The position numbers were made by a program, and so were the translations under genes. The notes under the pieces were generated by a model. The model was not told where the DNA came from. It saw nothing but the letters and a program-made list of their open reading frames with translations, and searched no databases. Positions 1 through 12,307 of a stretch of DNA of 64,000 nucleotides are shown one piece after another. The DNA lies in assembly GCA_003339415.1 (NCBI GenBank), contig PDHQ01000185.1:1-64000 (forward strand), given 5' to 3'. The DNA is from Ophiocordyceps camponoti-saundersi (nom. inval.) (taxonomy: Eukaryota > Ascomycota > Sordariomycetes > Hypocreales > Ophiocordycipitaceae). Within the stretch, counting starts at the first letter, position 1; every line of letters starts with the position of its first letter.

Positions 1-139
<139 letters not shown>

Positions 140-924
140 CTTTTTTTATTTTTTACTTTTTTTACTAAAAGCTATACTTTTATAATAATATTTATAATAC
201 TTTTTTAAGTTTATATAAATTTTCTAATATTTATAATACTTTTTTAAGTTTATATAAATTTATTTAAAAGTTTTATAATAATTATAATAAATAGTTAATA
301 AAGAAAAAAAAATAAAAAAAATAAATATATTTATATTATATAAGTATATAAAACTTAACGCTATTATTATAAGTTAATAAGTAAAAGCTTTCTTATAAAA
401 AGCTTATATTAAAAAATATAAAGCTTAAAGCTTAAATTAAGCTTTAACTTAAAGTCTTCCTAATTATATTTTAATATTAAAAAATTAGTTTTAAATATAT
501 TTTTTTATTAGTTTTTTCCTTTTTTATTTTTTTTATTATAAATCTATTAGTATTTTTTTTTACTAATTTTACTTTTTTTTACTACTTTTTTTATTTTTTT
601 TTTAATAATAAATAAAGCTTAAAAATTAAAGCTTAAAGTAAGCTATAAAGAATATTTAAAAAAAAAAGGCTTTACTAAGCTTAGCTTTAAAAGGCTTAGC
701 TTTTAAAATTCTAAGATTTTCTAAAAACTTAAAAGCGTAGGAAGCAGAGGCTTTAGTAGGCGCGTATAAGGCAGATATAGTAAGAAAAGTCACGTACTTA
801 AAAAAATTAAGAAGAAGAGAAAAAGAGGTTACGAATAGTTCTTTTTTTATTTAATTTAGATAAGAAACGAAGTAGAAATTGTTAAAGAAAGGAAAGAGAA
901 AAGAAAGAGAAAGTTAAAGGGGGA
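140..924. other. AT-rich unassigned stretch, partly less mutated
   Basis: No gene or recognisable element was found. The stretch has T-runs and a cluster of AAGCTTAAAGCTT-type palindromes near 400-455. Between about 720 and 960 the composition changes: GC-richer words and several surviving CA/TG dinucleotides (gcagagg, gtcacg, attgtt, gaatgt) suggest weaker RIP than in the flanks. It could be a short unique or low-copy remnant next to the repeat copy that starts near 925. Confidence 0.5.
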
Positions 925-1296
925 ATGTTTATACTTTATACTGCTAGAGCGTAGGAAATTCAGTATATAAGGTAAGTAGCTAGGAAGCGCGGAAAATTCT
1001 AATATTTCCTAGTATTTTAGGACTTTCTATAAGTACCTTAGTTATTTTTTTATAGCGGTAGAAAGTAATAATATTAGCAAAAATATATTTCTTAGTATTT
1101 CTAAAATATTATAAGCTAATACGGGGTTTTATACTCTTCCTCTTTAAAAATAAGTAGAAAAAATACCCTACTTACTTAAAATAAATAGGCTTACTTTTTC
1201 CTAACTTATAATTTTTTAAAGAATCTATATATAAATTTCTATAAGAAACGATTAATTATAAAATATTTAAAATAATTAAAAAGGCTTGTTTTCTTA
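925..1296 (+). repeat. Partial copy of the ~710-bp direct repeat (repeat A, copy 1)
   Basis: This segment aligns with the distal half of the two longer copies at 1294-2008 and 4832-5540. Shared blocks include GGTAAGTAGCTAGGAAGCGC and a common end in CTTAAGTATATA. It abuts copy 2 directly, so the end motif of copy 1 is also the start of copy 2. It may be a truncated LTR, or one unit of a tandem arrangement of the same element. Sequence upstream of 925 does not match the other copies. Confidence 0.75.
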
Positions 1297-2008
1297 AGTA
1301 TATAGTAAAACTATTAAAGGAAAGATTTAATATAAATTAAATTAGAAAGATAATAATTAAGGTAAAATTTATAAAAATATAGATAATTAGCTTAAAAAGC
1401 TAAAAGTATTTTTTTTATTAAGAAAACTTTATAATAATATATTTTTTTAATGTAAAAAGAAATAATATATATATATATATATATTAATAATTATAGCTTT
1501 AAAGCGCTAAATAAAAATAATTAAAAAATCCTAACAAGTATAAAATTAGCTAAGAAATATTATAAAATTTTTAAAAAAAATATCTTATTCTTCTACTAAT
1601 AATTTCTTATAGAGAAATAAAAAGGAAAAAGATTATACTTTTTATTACTAGAATGTAAAAAAATTCGGTATATAGGGTAGGTAGCTAGGAAGCGCGGAAG
1701 CTTTAGTATTTCCTAATATTTTAAAACTTTCTATAAGTACCTTCGTTATTTTTTTATTATAGTAAAAGGTAGTAACATTAATAAAAGTATATTTTTTAGT
1801 ATTTTTAAAATATTATAAGCTAATATAAGGTTTCATACTCTTTATTCCTAAAAATAAGTAGAAAAAACGCTCTACTTACTTAAAATAAATAAGCTTATTT
1901 TTTTCTAACTTATAACTTTTTAAAAAATCTATATATAAATTTTTATAAAAAATAGATAATTATAAGATATTTAAAATAATTAAAAAGGCTTATTTGCCTA
2001 AGTATATA
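1294..2008 (+). repeat. Repeat A copy 2 (candidate 5' LTR)
   Basis: It begins TTAAGTATATAGTAAAACTA and ends near CCTAAGTATATA. It aligns throughout with 4832-5540, and in its second half with 925-1296. Differences between copies are mostly C/T and G/A transitions, as expected for independent RIP of each copy. Confidence 0.8.
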
Positions 2009-2839
2009 TTATTATTATTAGAATTTATACTAGAGGCTTAAACGGTATTTAAAATTACTATATATAAGGAGGGGGGAAAAACCGGGCAAGGCCCGGGGGA
2101 AAACCCCTTACTTAGGAGGTAAAAGCCTAATAAGGTAAGGTCGAAGAGTAGGAAAAAGCGCTATTACAGGCCTTACTTAAGCTTATAAGGCTATAGTAAA
2201 ATAATAAACTAAGGTAAAGCTATAAGTAATATTTTATAAAAATAATAAGTTATATATAGGTATATATTAAGTATATATTAAATTAGCTTAGCGGGCTATA
2301 AATTAGTAAGCGGGCGGGGCGGTATATACTTTATTATTAAAGTATAAGTAAATAAAAGCTAAGTAATATATAGCTTCTTTCTCTTTTTTCTCCTTATAAG
2401 AATATATGAAACTATAAATATTACTTTTATTATAAAAGTAAATAATATTTTATAGCCGATTACTAATTTAACTCTTAACTAATATTAATATAATTAAGAA
2501 AGTAAAAATTAAAAAGAAAAACCTAATCTTTTATAATATATATATAAGCTATATTATATAAAAGCGCTTACGCTAAGGATATTTTAGCTATTAAGTATAG
2601 TAAAGTAAGTAAATTTTTTATTAAAAACTTAATAAAAATATAAAAGCTAATAGCGTAATAAATCTTATAACTTAAGTATATATTATTAATATAAAATAAA
2701 ATATAAACTATATAATAATAAATACTTTTTAAATTATAGCTTATAATAATAAGCTAATAAGCTAAAAATATATAAGTTATTAATAATAAATATTACTAAA
2801 CTTTATTATATATAGTATAAAAAATATAAAGCGTAAAAA

Positions 2840-3548
2840 AATTAAAGTAATATTAAGGCGCTTCTAATAAAAGTAAAGTATATTATTAAAGATAAGAATT
2901 AATTTTTAGCTTATAAAAATATATATAATATTAAACGGGCCTTAACTAAGGCTATCTTTATCTTTACTAATTTAAATAAAATAATAAAAGTTTTTAAGTT
3001 AATATATAATATTTTTAAGCTTATTAAAATAGCCCTTAATAATATTTTAGCTAATATTATTAATATAAGCGAGAAGCTAAATATAATAATAATAAGTATA
3101 ATTAAAGCTATTAATAAGTTAAAATACTTAATAAATAAGTTAAATATTTATAGTAAAAAAAAGATAACCTTAGCTATAGCTATTAAGAAGATAATAACGC
3201 TAGCGTCCGCTATTACTATTACTTTAAGCTATATTACTTAGCTAAAAGCTAAGTAGGAGATAAAATAAGTATATAAAGTAGTAAAGGCTATAAAAGCTTC
3301 TTTTAATAATATAAAGCTAAGTCTTACTAATAGTAATATTATTAATAGGAACGATAATAAAATCGCTATAATAAAGGACTTAATATTAACTAAAGTTAAG
3401 GAGACTAAGTTAGCTAATAAAGCTAAAAGTAAAGCGAAAAATAAAAAGCTAGATAAAGGTAAGGCTAAGGCTAAACGTAGTTATATATTAGTTAAGTCTT
3501 AGTTAAAATTAGCTAAGAAAGCGCGTTTAGCTATAATAATCTTAAATT

Positions 3549-3590
<42 letters not shown>

Positions 3591-4140
3591 TAAAAGCTTT
3601 TAAAATTATTAATATAATAATATTATATATAAAGTAAATATATTTAGGTAAAAGTATAGCTAAGCTAGCTAGCTAAGATAATATAATAAAGCTTATAGCT
3701 TAAAAGTTATTAGTTAAGAAAAAAGCTAATTTAAATCTTAGCTATAATTATTTCTACGCGCTTAGTAAGTAAAAAGTATTACTAAATATAATAATTAAGT
3801 TATTATTTATTTAGAAGCTTAAAAACTACTAAGCTAGCTATATTTAGGTAATAATAAATAAGTGTAATAATTTTATATTTATAATTATAAATATATTTAT
3901 TAAGTTTAGTTTACTAGTAATCTAAACTAATATTATAAAGAAATAAACGCTAGCTATAAAATCGCTAATAAGTTTATTAAAGTCTTTTAAGATTAAAAGC
4001 TTAAAAACTTTTAGTATATTAAAAGATAAGATAAAAATAAAAGCTAAGTTAGTAAAAGCCTTACCTATTATATTAGGAGTATTTCTTAAGTTTAAACTAT
4101 TATTTATTTAAAATCTATTAATTACTTAAAGCTAGTTTTT
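2840..4140 (+). pseudogene. Degenerate coding frame, unknown acidic protein of repeat-A element
   Basis: The frame with codons starting at 2933 (and every third base) runs for more than 400 codons with only TAA/TAG stops explainable as former Gln/Trp. Many Lys and Asn codons follow T and so are likely former Glu and Asp. This implies a strongly acidic protein with a run of Asp codons around 3549-3592, now an (AAT)n tract. Downstream the frame is rich in former Trp and hydrophobic residues. Another frame appears better between about 2520 and 2840, so a frameshift or intron may lie there. I recognise no domain. The product could be a Gag-like protein or a captured gene. Confidence 0.5.
3549..3592. 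repeat. (AAT)n trinucleotide tract inside a coding frame
   Basis: Consecutive AAT units lie in phase with the surrounding degenerate frame. Under RIP, (GAT)n becomes (AAT)n because each TG turns into TA. The tract is therefore most simply a former poly-Asp stretch, which fits the acidic character of the adjacent codons. Confidence 0.7.
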
Positions 4141-4831
4141 CGCTTAAGTAATAATAAGAGAGCGAGCCTTATAGCTAAAAGATTCTAATAATATTAGTAA
4201 GGAAATTTAAACTAATAAGGTAAAAGGCTTATATAAGAATAAAGCGGAGAAAACAGTAATTAGATAAAGTAAAAAAGGAAGGATATTTATAAGTTATATA
4301 ATAATAAAAAGGTTTAGTAAATAGGAGTATAGCAAGTTTAAACTTATAGTAAGTTTAGCGGGGACGCGTATAAAGTTTTAATAAAGTTAAACTAATAAAA
4401 GTTAATATAGCGTAATATTTACTTTATAATAGTAAATATAAAAATATAATTATTAAGCTTAAGTTATAAGGAGGATTTAGAGCGGAGATATTATAATAGT
4501 TTATCTTTTTAAATAGCGAGATTAGAGTATTATAAGAGGAGGTAATATATATTTTATAGCTTAATACTATATTAATAATTTAAAGTAACTATATTTAAAA
4601 TTTAGCGTAAAAAAAGGAACTCTTATAGCTTAATCTTACTTATATATAGCTAGGTAATTATAATATTAATATATTTTAAGAGATTATAATATATTATAAT
4701 AATTATAAGCTAGTTTAAGCGCTAGGGGAAATTAGCTAAAAAAGGGTAAACTTAGGGCGGGCTTATTAAAGACAGTTTTCTTATTATTCTTATTAGCGTG
4801 TCTAGTTTTTATAAAAGAGGCGCTAGGTAGC

Positions 4832-5540
4832 TTAAGTATATAATAAAATTATTAAAAGAAAGATTTAATATAAATTAAATTAAAAAAATAATAAATAAAG
4901 TAAAAAGTAAAAAAAATAGATAATTAGCTTAAAAAGCTAAAAACTATTCTTTATTAGGAGAACCTTATAGTAATATATTACTTTTAATATAAAGAAAATT
5001 AATAAAAATTTATATTAAATATTATAGTTATTAGAAGATAAATAAAAATAATTTAAAAATTTTAATAAGTATAAAATTAGCTAAGAAATATTAAGGAATT
5101 TTAAAATATATTTTTCTTTTTTTTCTACTTATAATTTCTAATAAAGAAGTAAAAAGAAAAAAGATTATATTTTCTATTATTAAAATATAAGAAATTTAGT
5201 ATATAAGGTAAATAGCTAGGAAGCGCGGAAGCTTTAGTATTTCCTAATATTTTTAGGATTTTCTATAAGTACCTTAGTTATTTTTTTATAGCGGTAAAAG
5301 GTAGTAACGTTAGCAAAAGCATATTTCCTAGTATTTCTAAAGTATTATAAGCTAATATAAGGTTTTATACTCTTCCTTCCTAAAAATAAGTAGAAAAAAC
5401 GCCCCACTTATCTAAAATAAACAAGCTTACTTTTTCTTAACTTATAACTTTTTAAAGAATTTATATATAAGTTTTTATAGGAAACGGATAATTATAAAAT
5501 ACTTTAATTAATTAAAAAGACTTATTTTCCTAAGTAAATA
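4832..5540 (+). repeat. Repeat A copy 3 (candidate 3' LTR)
   Basis: It begins TTAAGTATATAATAAAATTA and ends near CCTAAGTAAATA, matching 1294-2008 along its length. It carries the same internal landmarks (GCTAGGAAGCGCGGAAGC, TATAAGTACCTTAGTTATTT) that mark the partial copy at 925-1296. Confidence 0.8.
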
Positions 5541-5719
5541 CTTATATTATTTAAAATATAAGATTTTTAATAATTTTAAATAAAATATAAAAAAATTAAA
5601 AAAAATATAAAAAATATATTATTATTTTTTTTAAGTTATAAGTATTTTTAAAACTTAATTTTATTATTATATTTATATAATTATAATTACTTTTTATAAT
5701 AATAGGATAGGATCTATTA

Positions 5720-7250
5720 TTTAATTTTCCGCTCGCTTTAATATATTTATTATTAAGGAGACGATAATAGCGCCCGTAGCGGCTAAAGCTAGGGCTTAAA
5801 AGCGAGCGATATGTTTATAGTTATAGATAAGGGGTTACGAGGACTAAGCTAGTCCTTATAATATCCCTAATTTAGCTAGGGGCAATATAATAATAATATT
5901 AAAATAAATAAAGTAATAAACTAAGTATAGTGCCTTAATAATAATAATATAAAAGATACTTATAGTAAGCTTACCGCGGTAATATTAGCCGCGGTATTTT
6001 CCGAAATATAAGATATTATTATAGCTTTTAAAGCTAAATTTTATAAGAAATACGTAGCTATCTTAAACTAAACTATAACCTAACTTTTACTTAAAATTAT
6101 TAAATTAATTAAAAAAATAATTATTAAAGCTATATAAAAAGCCTTTTTATTAACTATTAGCCTTAATACTAATTAAGCTCGCCTTATATAAGCTTTTATA
6201 TCTATTAATAAATATATAATAGTTAAACTTATCTTAAGCTACTCTAATAAAGAAATTACTATATTTATAAAAAATACTATAATTAATATAAATACCTTAT
6301 AACTAATTTTATAAAAAATTATATAAGCTATAAATATAGTATTAAAATATAATACTATATTAGTAATATAATAGCTTTTTAGTAAAAACGTTATAGTTAT
6401 ATTTTATCTAAAATATAAAAAGTGAGTAGCTTTAATTAAGTAAATCTTTATTATTTTTAAAAAGGGAGTAGTTTATAGTTAAAGGACTTACTTTATTATA
6501 GTAAAAAGAGTATATATAGAGGCCGCTTATAGCGACTAAGATATACTTATATAATAAATTAAGAAAATTAATAAAGTTAAAATTACCTAAGTTTAAGCTC
6601 TTTAGCCTTATAGTAAGAGAGCTACGCGTATATACTTTATAATAAGAGTTATTAATATAATAAATATTAATAAACTTATATAAAATAAACTTATTATAAA
6701 TATAGAAATTTCCTATATTAAAGATTATAATAATATAGTATAGCTTTTATAATATTACTAATATTATTAATTTAGATATATAGCGAAATATAATTATAAG
6801 TAACTATATTATAGCCTTTATATAGCTATAGCGTACTTAAAAGGAGAGGGCGTATACTTAGCCTTAGCTAAAAATAAAATTAGAAGCTATATTTTTTATA
6901 AAAAATATTATACCTTATAATCTTAGGACTATCTTATTTTAAAAGTATATTAGGACTAAGTATATAATAACTACGCTTATTAACTATATAAGTTTTAAAA
7001 TTACTTATAGCTAACTTAGTTTTAGTTTAGTAATAGCTTTATTAAGGTTTAATCTTAGAAGCGATCTCTCTTACCCTAATTATAGTTATAAGCTATAATT
7101 TAATTTAATATAAATAAGGACCTTAGCCTAGTACTAAAAAGGGGCTATAATAAGACTAGTATTACTCTTAGTGCCCGAAAAGAATAAGGAGCTAGTAAAG
7201 AATAAGGAGCCCCCTTACTTACCCTAATATAATTATAAACTTTTATCTTA
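5720..7250 (+). pseudogene. LINE ORF1 remnant (zinc-knuckle nucleic-acid-binding protein)
   Basis: It lies directly upstream of the endonuclease start. Around 6735-6980 one frame shows regularly spaced Tyr codons that read as former Cys/His, with a CxxC...FGHMAKC-like arrangement followed by further CxxC pairs. This is the CCHC knuckle pattern found near the C-terminus of LINE ORF1 proteins, which coat the element RNA. The N-terminal part has no recognised domain. Boundaries are estimated from the repeat context, not from a start codon. Confidence 0.6.
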
Positions 7251-7260
7251 TCTACTTTTA

Positions 7261-10200
7261 ATAAAGATTAAAATCCTCTTTTAAAATATATAAAAGCGTA
7301 ACTATTTTATATATATAGCACTTTATAGCTTAGTTAGCTATAATCTTATTTATATATAGAAACTATAATATAACTAATTCGGTCGCTTACTTTTAGTTAT
7401 TTTATTATATAAACTTATTAATTCTAATAGCTAAGCGATTTTCTATCTTTATAAATAATTAAACTTTTCCTTTTAAACCCCCCTTACCGCCCTTAATATA
7501 ATATTAATCCTTTTCTATACCTTGCCCTTATTATAGATTACGTTTATTTACTTACCTTTATTAGTAATTAAGTTAAGTCCCCTTTTTTTAAAAAAATATT
7601 ATTTACTCTAACTTTAACCTAATAGCTACCCTTGTATATAGTAACTTTAACCTTTATTACCTATCTTAAGATTATTATAAATAGTCCTCCCCTAAGGTAT
7701 CTAACTTTCTTAACTAATAACTAGCTTTTATCTCTAACTCTTTACGCCCCCTAGTAAGGTTACTTAGGAGATATATAGTTAGTAAACTAATATTATTAAC
7801 CTAGCTTAAGCTATACTTAATTACTAAGTAATATATTAAGGGAATAACCTTAACCTTATTAGCTTTAATTATATTTTATAAGTTATCTTAATTAGTATTA
7901 ACTTTTATTTTAATATAACTTTAACTAAAATATAGCGCTTTTTCTACCTAAATATCTTTATAGCTTAGGTACGGAATTAACTTAAACTAAACCTTTACCT
8001 TATTATAATATTCGGAGAGCTTAAAAACGCGGTTACTTTATTTTATAATTAACTAAAAATAATAGTAAAAATAATAATATTATTATATATTCGAATTTAC
8101 CTTATAGCGTAGAAATAGTAAAATTAAGTAATAGTAGCTATTATAATAATTATAAAAAAAGCCTAGCGCTATTAGTATATTAATTTTACTAACTTTTATT
8201 AGTAAGATTATTAAGAAGCGATAAAGGTATAGAAAACTATAATTAGCGCGGTATATTATAATACCTAACATAACTTTTTTAATAATATCTTCGTAAACTT
8301 ATTAACTTCTTAAATTATAAAATACTAAGCTTAGCTATAAAGCTAAGCTATGCTAAAGCTAGTATATATCCTTATATTTTAAAAATATTTAAATTAAATA
8401 TTAGTAATTATTTTCTTTAATAATTTACTTAGCTAATAATTCTTCTTAGCTCTTACCGATATAGCTTTTTTACTTACTTTAAATAATCCTTTCCCTTTTT
8501 TTTATATTAAGCGCGCTATTATTATTAAAAATATCTATTTTACTCTTTTTTTAATCGCTTCTTAAAAATTAGCTAGCCTTAATAAGATTTTAATTAGCTT
8601 CTTAAAAAGATATAAACCCCCCCTTATCTAAGTTTTCTAAAAAATCTTCTAAAGCTATATTAATAATAGCTTTTTCTTATTATAATTTAAAATCTTAATT
8701 ATTATAATTATTTAGAAAATAAATAAGCTATTAGCTATATATTATATTTTAAGTAAGTATAAGCTAATTTTACTCCTTTATATAATAGGGAAAGTTTTAA
8801 AAATAATTATAATTAGGAAAATTATATTAATAATAAAGGAAGCTTAAATCCTCCCTAATAGCTAAATAAGTAATAAATTATAGCGCTTTACTAATATAGC
8901 GGTTTTTATATTTATAGAAATAATTAAAATAATTTAAAATTAAAATAGTATTACCTTGCTCCTTTTACTAAATTTTACCGAGGCCTTTAATTATATCTCT
9001 TATAATAGAGTTAATTATTACTATAAACTACCTAAGCTCTCCTAAATAAGTTACGGTATTTATCTAATAATATTTTATAAACTATATTTTAAGACTTAAG
9101 TTTAACTATAAACTGAGTAATACCTTTTTAATTTAATAAGGGGTCCCTTAAAAGTCTCTTATATTACCGGTCCTTTTTCTCTTATATATATTCTTATTAT
9201 ATTAACGCTTAAACTTAATATGAAGTCTTTTTATAATAAAATTTAAAAATAATACTAATATCCTTAATATTAAGCGTAATAAAGCTTAGGTATTACTTTA
9301 ACTTAAGCGTATATAGCGAATTTATAAATAATAAGCTTTAGAATATAAAATAACCTTTTAGCTAGCTAAAAGCGAGTTAATATATTTTATAAAAATAAAA
9401 ATAGCGGATATAATTAGGCTTTAGCTTAGAGCTATAATAATATAGCTAATATAGGAAGTATAATTTTTAAAAGTTTAGCTATATTATAAGTTATATTAAA
9501 AATCTTACTTTTTAAAATTTACTACTAAGCTTAAGCGCTAATATCTAGCCTTTACTAAAATTATAGCGTTAATATAAAGCTATACTTTATTAAAAGCGAG
9601 AGAAATTTATATTAAAATTATTAAATTAGCTATCTTATTTAATATAACTTAGTTTACCTTATTAATATAGCTAGGAGGGAAGCTATATAGCCTTATTATA
9701 AAAACTTTAGCTATAAAGTAATCTAAGTATCTCTAAGTTATTACTAGGGCCTATTAAGCTACCCTTATTTATTATATTAAGGCCGAGGCTTTTATTTTAC
9801 TTTTTAACCTTTATTTTACTTACCGAATAATATATATTTATTACCGCTTATAATATATTAAAATAATAAACCTTATTTATATTATAATAGAAAAAGCGGC
9901 TAGGTGAGTATATTATAAATATAAAGGACGCCCCCGCTAAAGAAAATATTAAGTATTATAAAGCTTAGAGAACTTTTAAATAATATAAGCTAGCCTTAAG
10001 CTAGCAGTAAGGCGTAAGTAACGTAATTATAATATTTAACTTTATAATAAGTAGCTTCTTTATTAGCATTTTAAAAAGGGAAAGTTAAAGAAATATAAGT
10101 AATTATATAGCTACTTTATAAATAAGCTATTATAGCTTAAAGCTAGCTCCGCCTTACGTATATATAAGGAGCTTTTTAAGTATATTAGTATAATATTTAT

Positions 10201-10520
10201 ATAGCTTAGGATTAGATATATTAGAATTAATTTATTCTTCTAAGCTTATAAGGTATTTAAGGTAATATCTAAGTAATATTTATATAATAGCGGCGATAAA
10301 ATAATCTTATATATTTTTATTAATTATCCTCTTATTTATAAAAATAAGCCCCTTCTTAACGCTAATAAGCGCTTAATATAGGACTAGTAAAACCTTACTA
10401 AGGCACTTAATAACTTTTAATTTATAGCGCGATTTATATTCTAGTTTCTTTTATTAAGGAGATTTCGCTAATTTAACCTTATATTATTACTTTATAAGGA
10501 GAAAGAGAATAGAGACGCTA
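7261..10520 (+). pseudogene. LINE ORF2 remnant: endonuclease, reverse transcriptase, RNase H region
   Basis: The N-terminus reads as an apurinic-endonuclease start, with a D-L-I-x-I-Q-E-like motif at about 7342-7362. At 9140 a G-V-P-Q-x-S-P-like RT motif appears. Exactly 34 codons later in the same frame, at 9242-9253, the catalytic F-x-D-D reads F-K-N-N, both Asp codons converted by TG to TA. At 9722 a Y-L-R-V-I-T-G-A-Y-like block follows, again in frame, matching the region after the RT in Tad LINEs. The C-terminal region near 10260-10500 has a Cys/His-rich remnant and an arginine-rich end. It would nick DNA and prime reverse transcription on the target; here it is dead. Confidence 0.8.
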
Positions 10521-10852
10521 ACCTTAGTATAGATATATAATAATTACTATATAGTAATATATTATTATTTATTACTTTACTTATTATATACTTAGCTTTA
10601 AGTTTTAATTACCTTAACTATATATAAAGAATTAATTTAACCGCGAGAAATAAAAAAATATTTATAATTATTATAGCCGCGGCTATAGCCGCGGCCTTAA
10701 TAATAATTATAAATATAACTTAAAATAATTATTACTAGCTTTTACTATTTAATATTAAATATAATATAATTATTATCTAGTATTATAAAATTCTTATTAT
10801 TAAATTACTTATTAATAAGACTATCTTAAATAGGATTAAAAATCTCCTTATA

Positions 10853-11500
10853 AAGAGGCGGCGCGGTAGCGTTATAAGCGCTTATAGCGCCCTTAGCGAT
10901 AGCGAGAGCTTCCTTTATAGCGAGGGCGGGAGTAATATTAAGTATAATAAAGTTATCGATTTCTAACTTTAACTTAGACTTTATAAGTATTAAGGTAATA
11001 GAGGTTTTAATAATAAGCGGGGGAGTAGTAAAAATAAAAAGGCGGTTATAAAGCGAAGGAGTCCTTTATAACGCTACCTTATTCTTAGCTATATAGCGGA
11101 TATAATATAACTTATTTATTACCCGGTTATAAAAGTTAATTAATTATATATAAAAGATACGCTATTTTTAAGCTTAAGCTATAATAGCTATAATAATATA
11201 GTTAATATTAGTTAAACTTTTAATTACTTTAATAATAGGATTTTCGCTAAGAGCGGGAGGCTATAAGTTTTAAAGTAATATATAGCTAGTAGCTACTTAA
11301 ATAACTTAATTAATATAAGAGCTATTATAATACGTAATAGCGCGAGTTTCCTTAACACGCTAAATAGTATTTTTCTATTACTTTTATTAATATAAGATTT
11401 ACCTTAAACTTACTATAACTTTAGTTTTAACTTACTAATTAAAAATTATAGCTAAAGCTTAGCTTATAAACTACCTTAACCGCGGCGTAAATAGCTTTTA
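10853..11500 (+). pseudogene. Extra degenerate frame downstream of LINE ORF2, unknown product
   Basis: From 10853 one + strand frame has few stops, all TAA/TAG, beginning with an Arg-rich and then Ser/Asp/Glu-rich segment and continuing into a hydrophobic, former Trp-rich part. It sits between the LINE ORF2 end and the (TAA)n tail, where a Tad element normally has only a 3' UTR. It may be a captured sequence, a third ORF, or part of another element into which the LINE inserted. No domain was recognised. Confidence 0.4.
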
Positions 11501-11888
11501 TTATAGTAAAATTAATAATTAGCTTATACTTAGTATAATTATTTATATATTTTATATAAAATATATTAAGCTAATTTACTCTAACTATTAGTAAATATAA
11601 TTACGTACTAAGGCTAAATACTTACTTCGCTATACTTAGTAAAGATTTTTAAAGCTTATAAGTATATTAATATAATTAGCGTAAAATATATTATAAAAAT
11701 AATCTTTTTTAGTAAGTATTCTGCTTCTAGTATAAGTTAGCTATAAACTATATATATACTTATAAGGATTATTTATATAATTAATTCTATTAAGACTTCC
11801 GATTTAATAATAGTTTGCTTATACTAGTAAAAGTAACCCCCCCTTTTTTATATACTTTTAAGCTTTAAGTTACTAATTTATAAAAATA

Positions 11889-11930
11889 ATTTCCTAATTA
11901 GGAAAGCTTCCTAATTAGGAAAGCTTAATA
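11889..11930. repeat. Tandem palindromic CCTAATTAGG units
   Basis: Two adjacent copies of the palindrome CCTAATTAGG, each followed by AAAGCTT, form a short tandem array in the 3' part of the LINE. The unit contains no CA or TG, so RIP would leave it untouched. No function can be assigned. Confidence 0.75.
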
Positions 11931-12278
11931 AAGAGGTATATACTTAAGTATATACCGCGCCTATAAGGGGTATATAGCTATATACTAAAAGGTTAAAAAG
12001 TATATATTAAGGTCTTAGAAGGGTATATATTAGTATATATAAATAATATATACCGCTACTCTCCTTATCTCTCCTTATCTTATTCTTCTTTCCTTATCTT
12101 TTCTTATATTATATAGTATTACTATAGCTAATAGCTACTTCTTTTATACGCGTCGCGTATCTTACCTAGCCCCGAGCTAGTCGCGGTCTTACTACGCTAC
12201 GGGGGGTTTTACCTCTTATAAAAGGGTTTTTCCTACCCGACTTATTATCGAGGTTCTAGTAGTACTTATAGCTACTAG

Positions 12279-12307
12279 TATAATAATATAATAATAATAA
12301 TAATATA
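12279..12307 (+). repeat. (TAA)n tail at the LINE 3' end
   Basis: A short run of TAA units marks the change from GC-richer LINE 3' sequence to AT-rich flank. Simple-repeat tails are typical of target-primed LINE insertions. A RIP-bleached (TGA)n or (CAA)n tail would look the same. Confidence 0.6.

Larger units (their letters stand above)
1294..5540 (+). mobile_element. Degenerate element bounded by ~710-bp direct repeats
   Basis: Direct repeats at 1294-2008 and 4832-5540 flank a 2.8-kb internal region that has long + strand frames free of stops other than former Gln/Trp codons. The layout suggests an LTR-type element, but I could not define a clean target duplication because the motif TAAGTATATA occurs at both ends of each repeat. 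No reverse transcriptase, integrase or transposase motif was recognised inside, so it may be non-autonomous, or a tandemly duplicated element of another class. Confidence 0.6.
5700..12307 (+). mobile_element. Tad-like LINE (non-LTR retrotransposon), RIP-degraded
   Basis: On the + strand I can follow, in order: an ORF1 with zinc-knuckle remnants (about 6735-6980); the start of an apurinic-type endonuclease (7261 onward); LINE reverse transcriptase motifs in one frame (9140-9253); the conserved region after the RT (9722 onward); and a C-terminal Cys/His and RNase H-like region (about 10260-10520). The unit ends in a (TAA)n tail near 12280-12307. Order and motifs match the Tad clade of fungal LINEs. 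The 1.75 kb after ORF2 is longer than usual and contains another reading frame. The 5' end is approximate, and every ORF is riddled with RIP stops. Confidence 0.8.

Noticed and set aside
5960..6000. CCGCGG-containing palindrome as a regulatory operator
   Set aside because: CpG-rich palindromes persist here simply because RIP spares words without CA/TG; no supporting context.
8083..8271. 62-codon minus-strand ORF
   Set aside because: It lies antisense within LINE ORF2 and is a low-complexity Ile/Leu/Tyr/Asn product of AT-rich sequence; no start context or homology.
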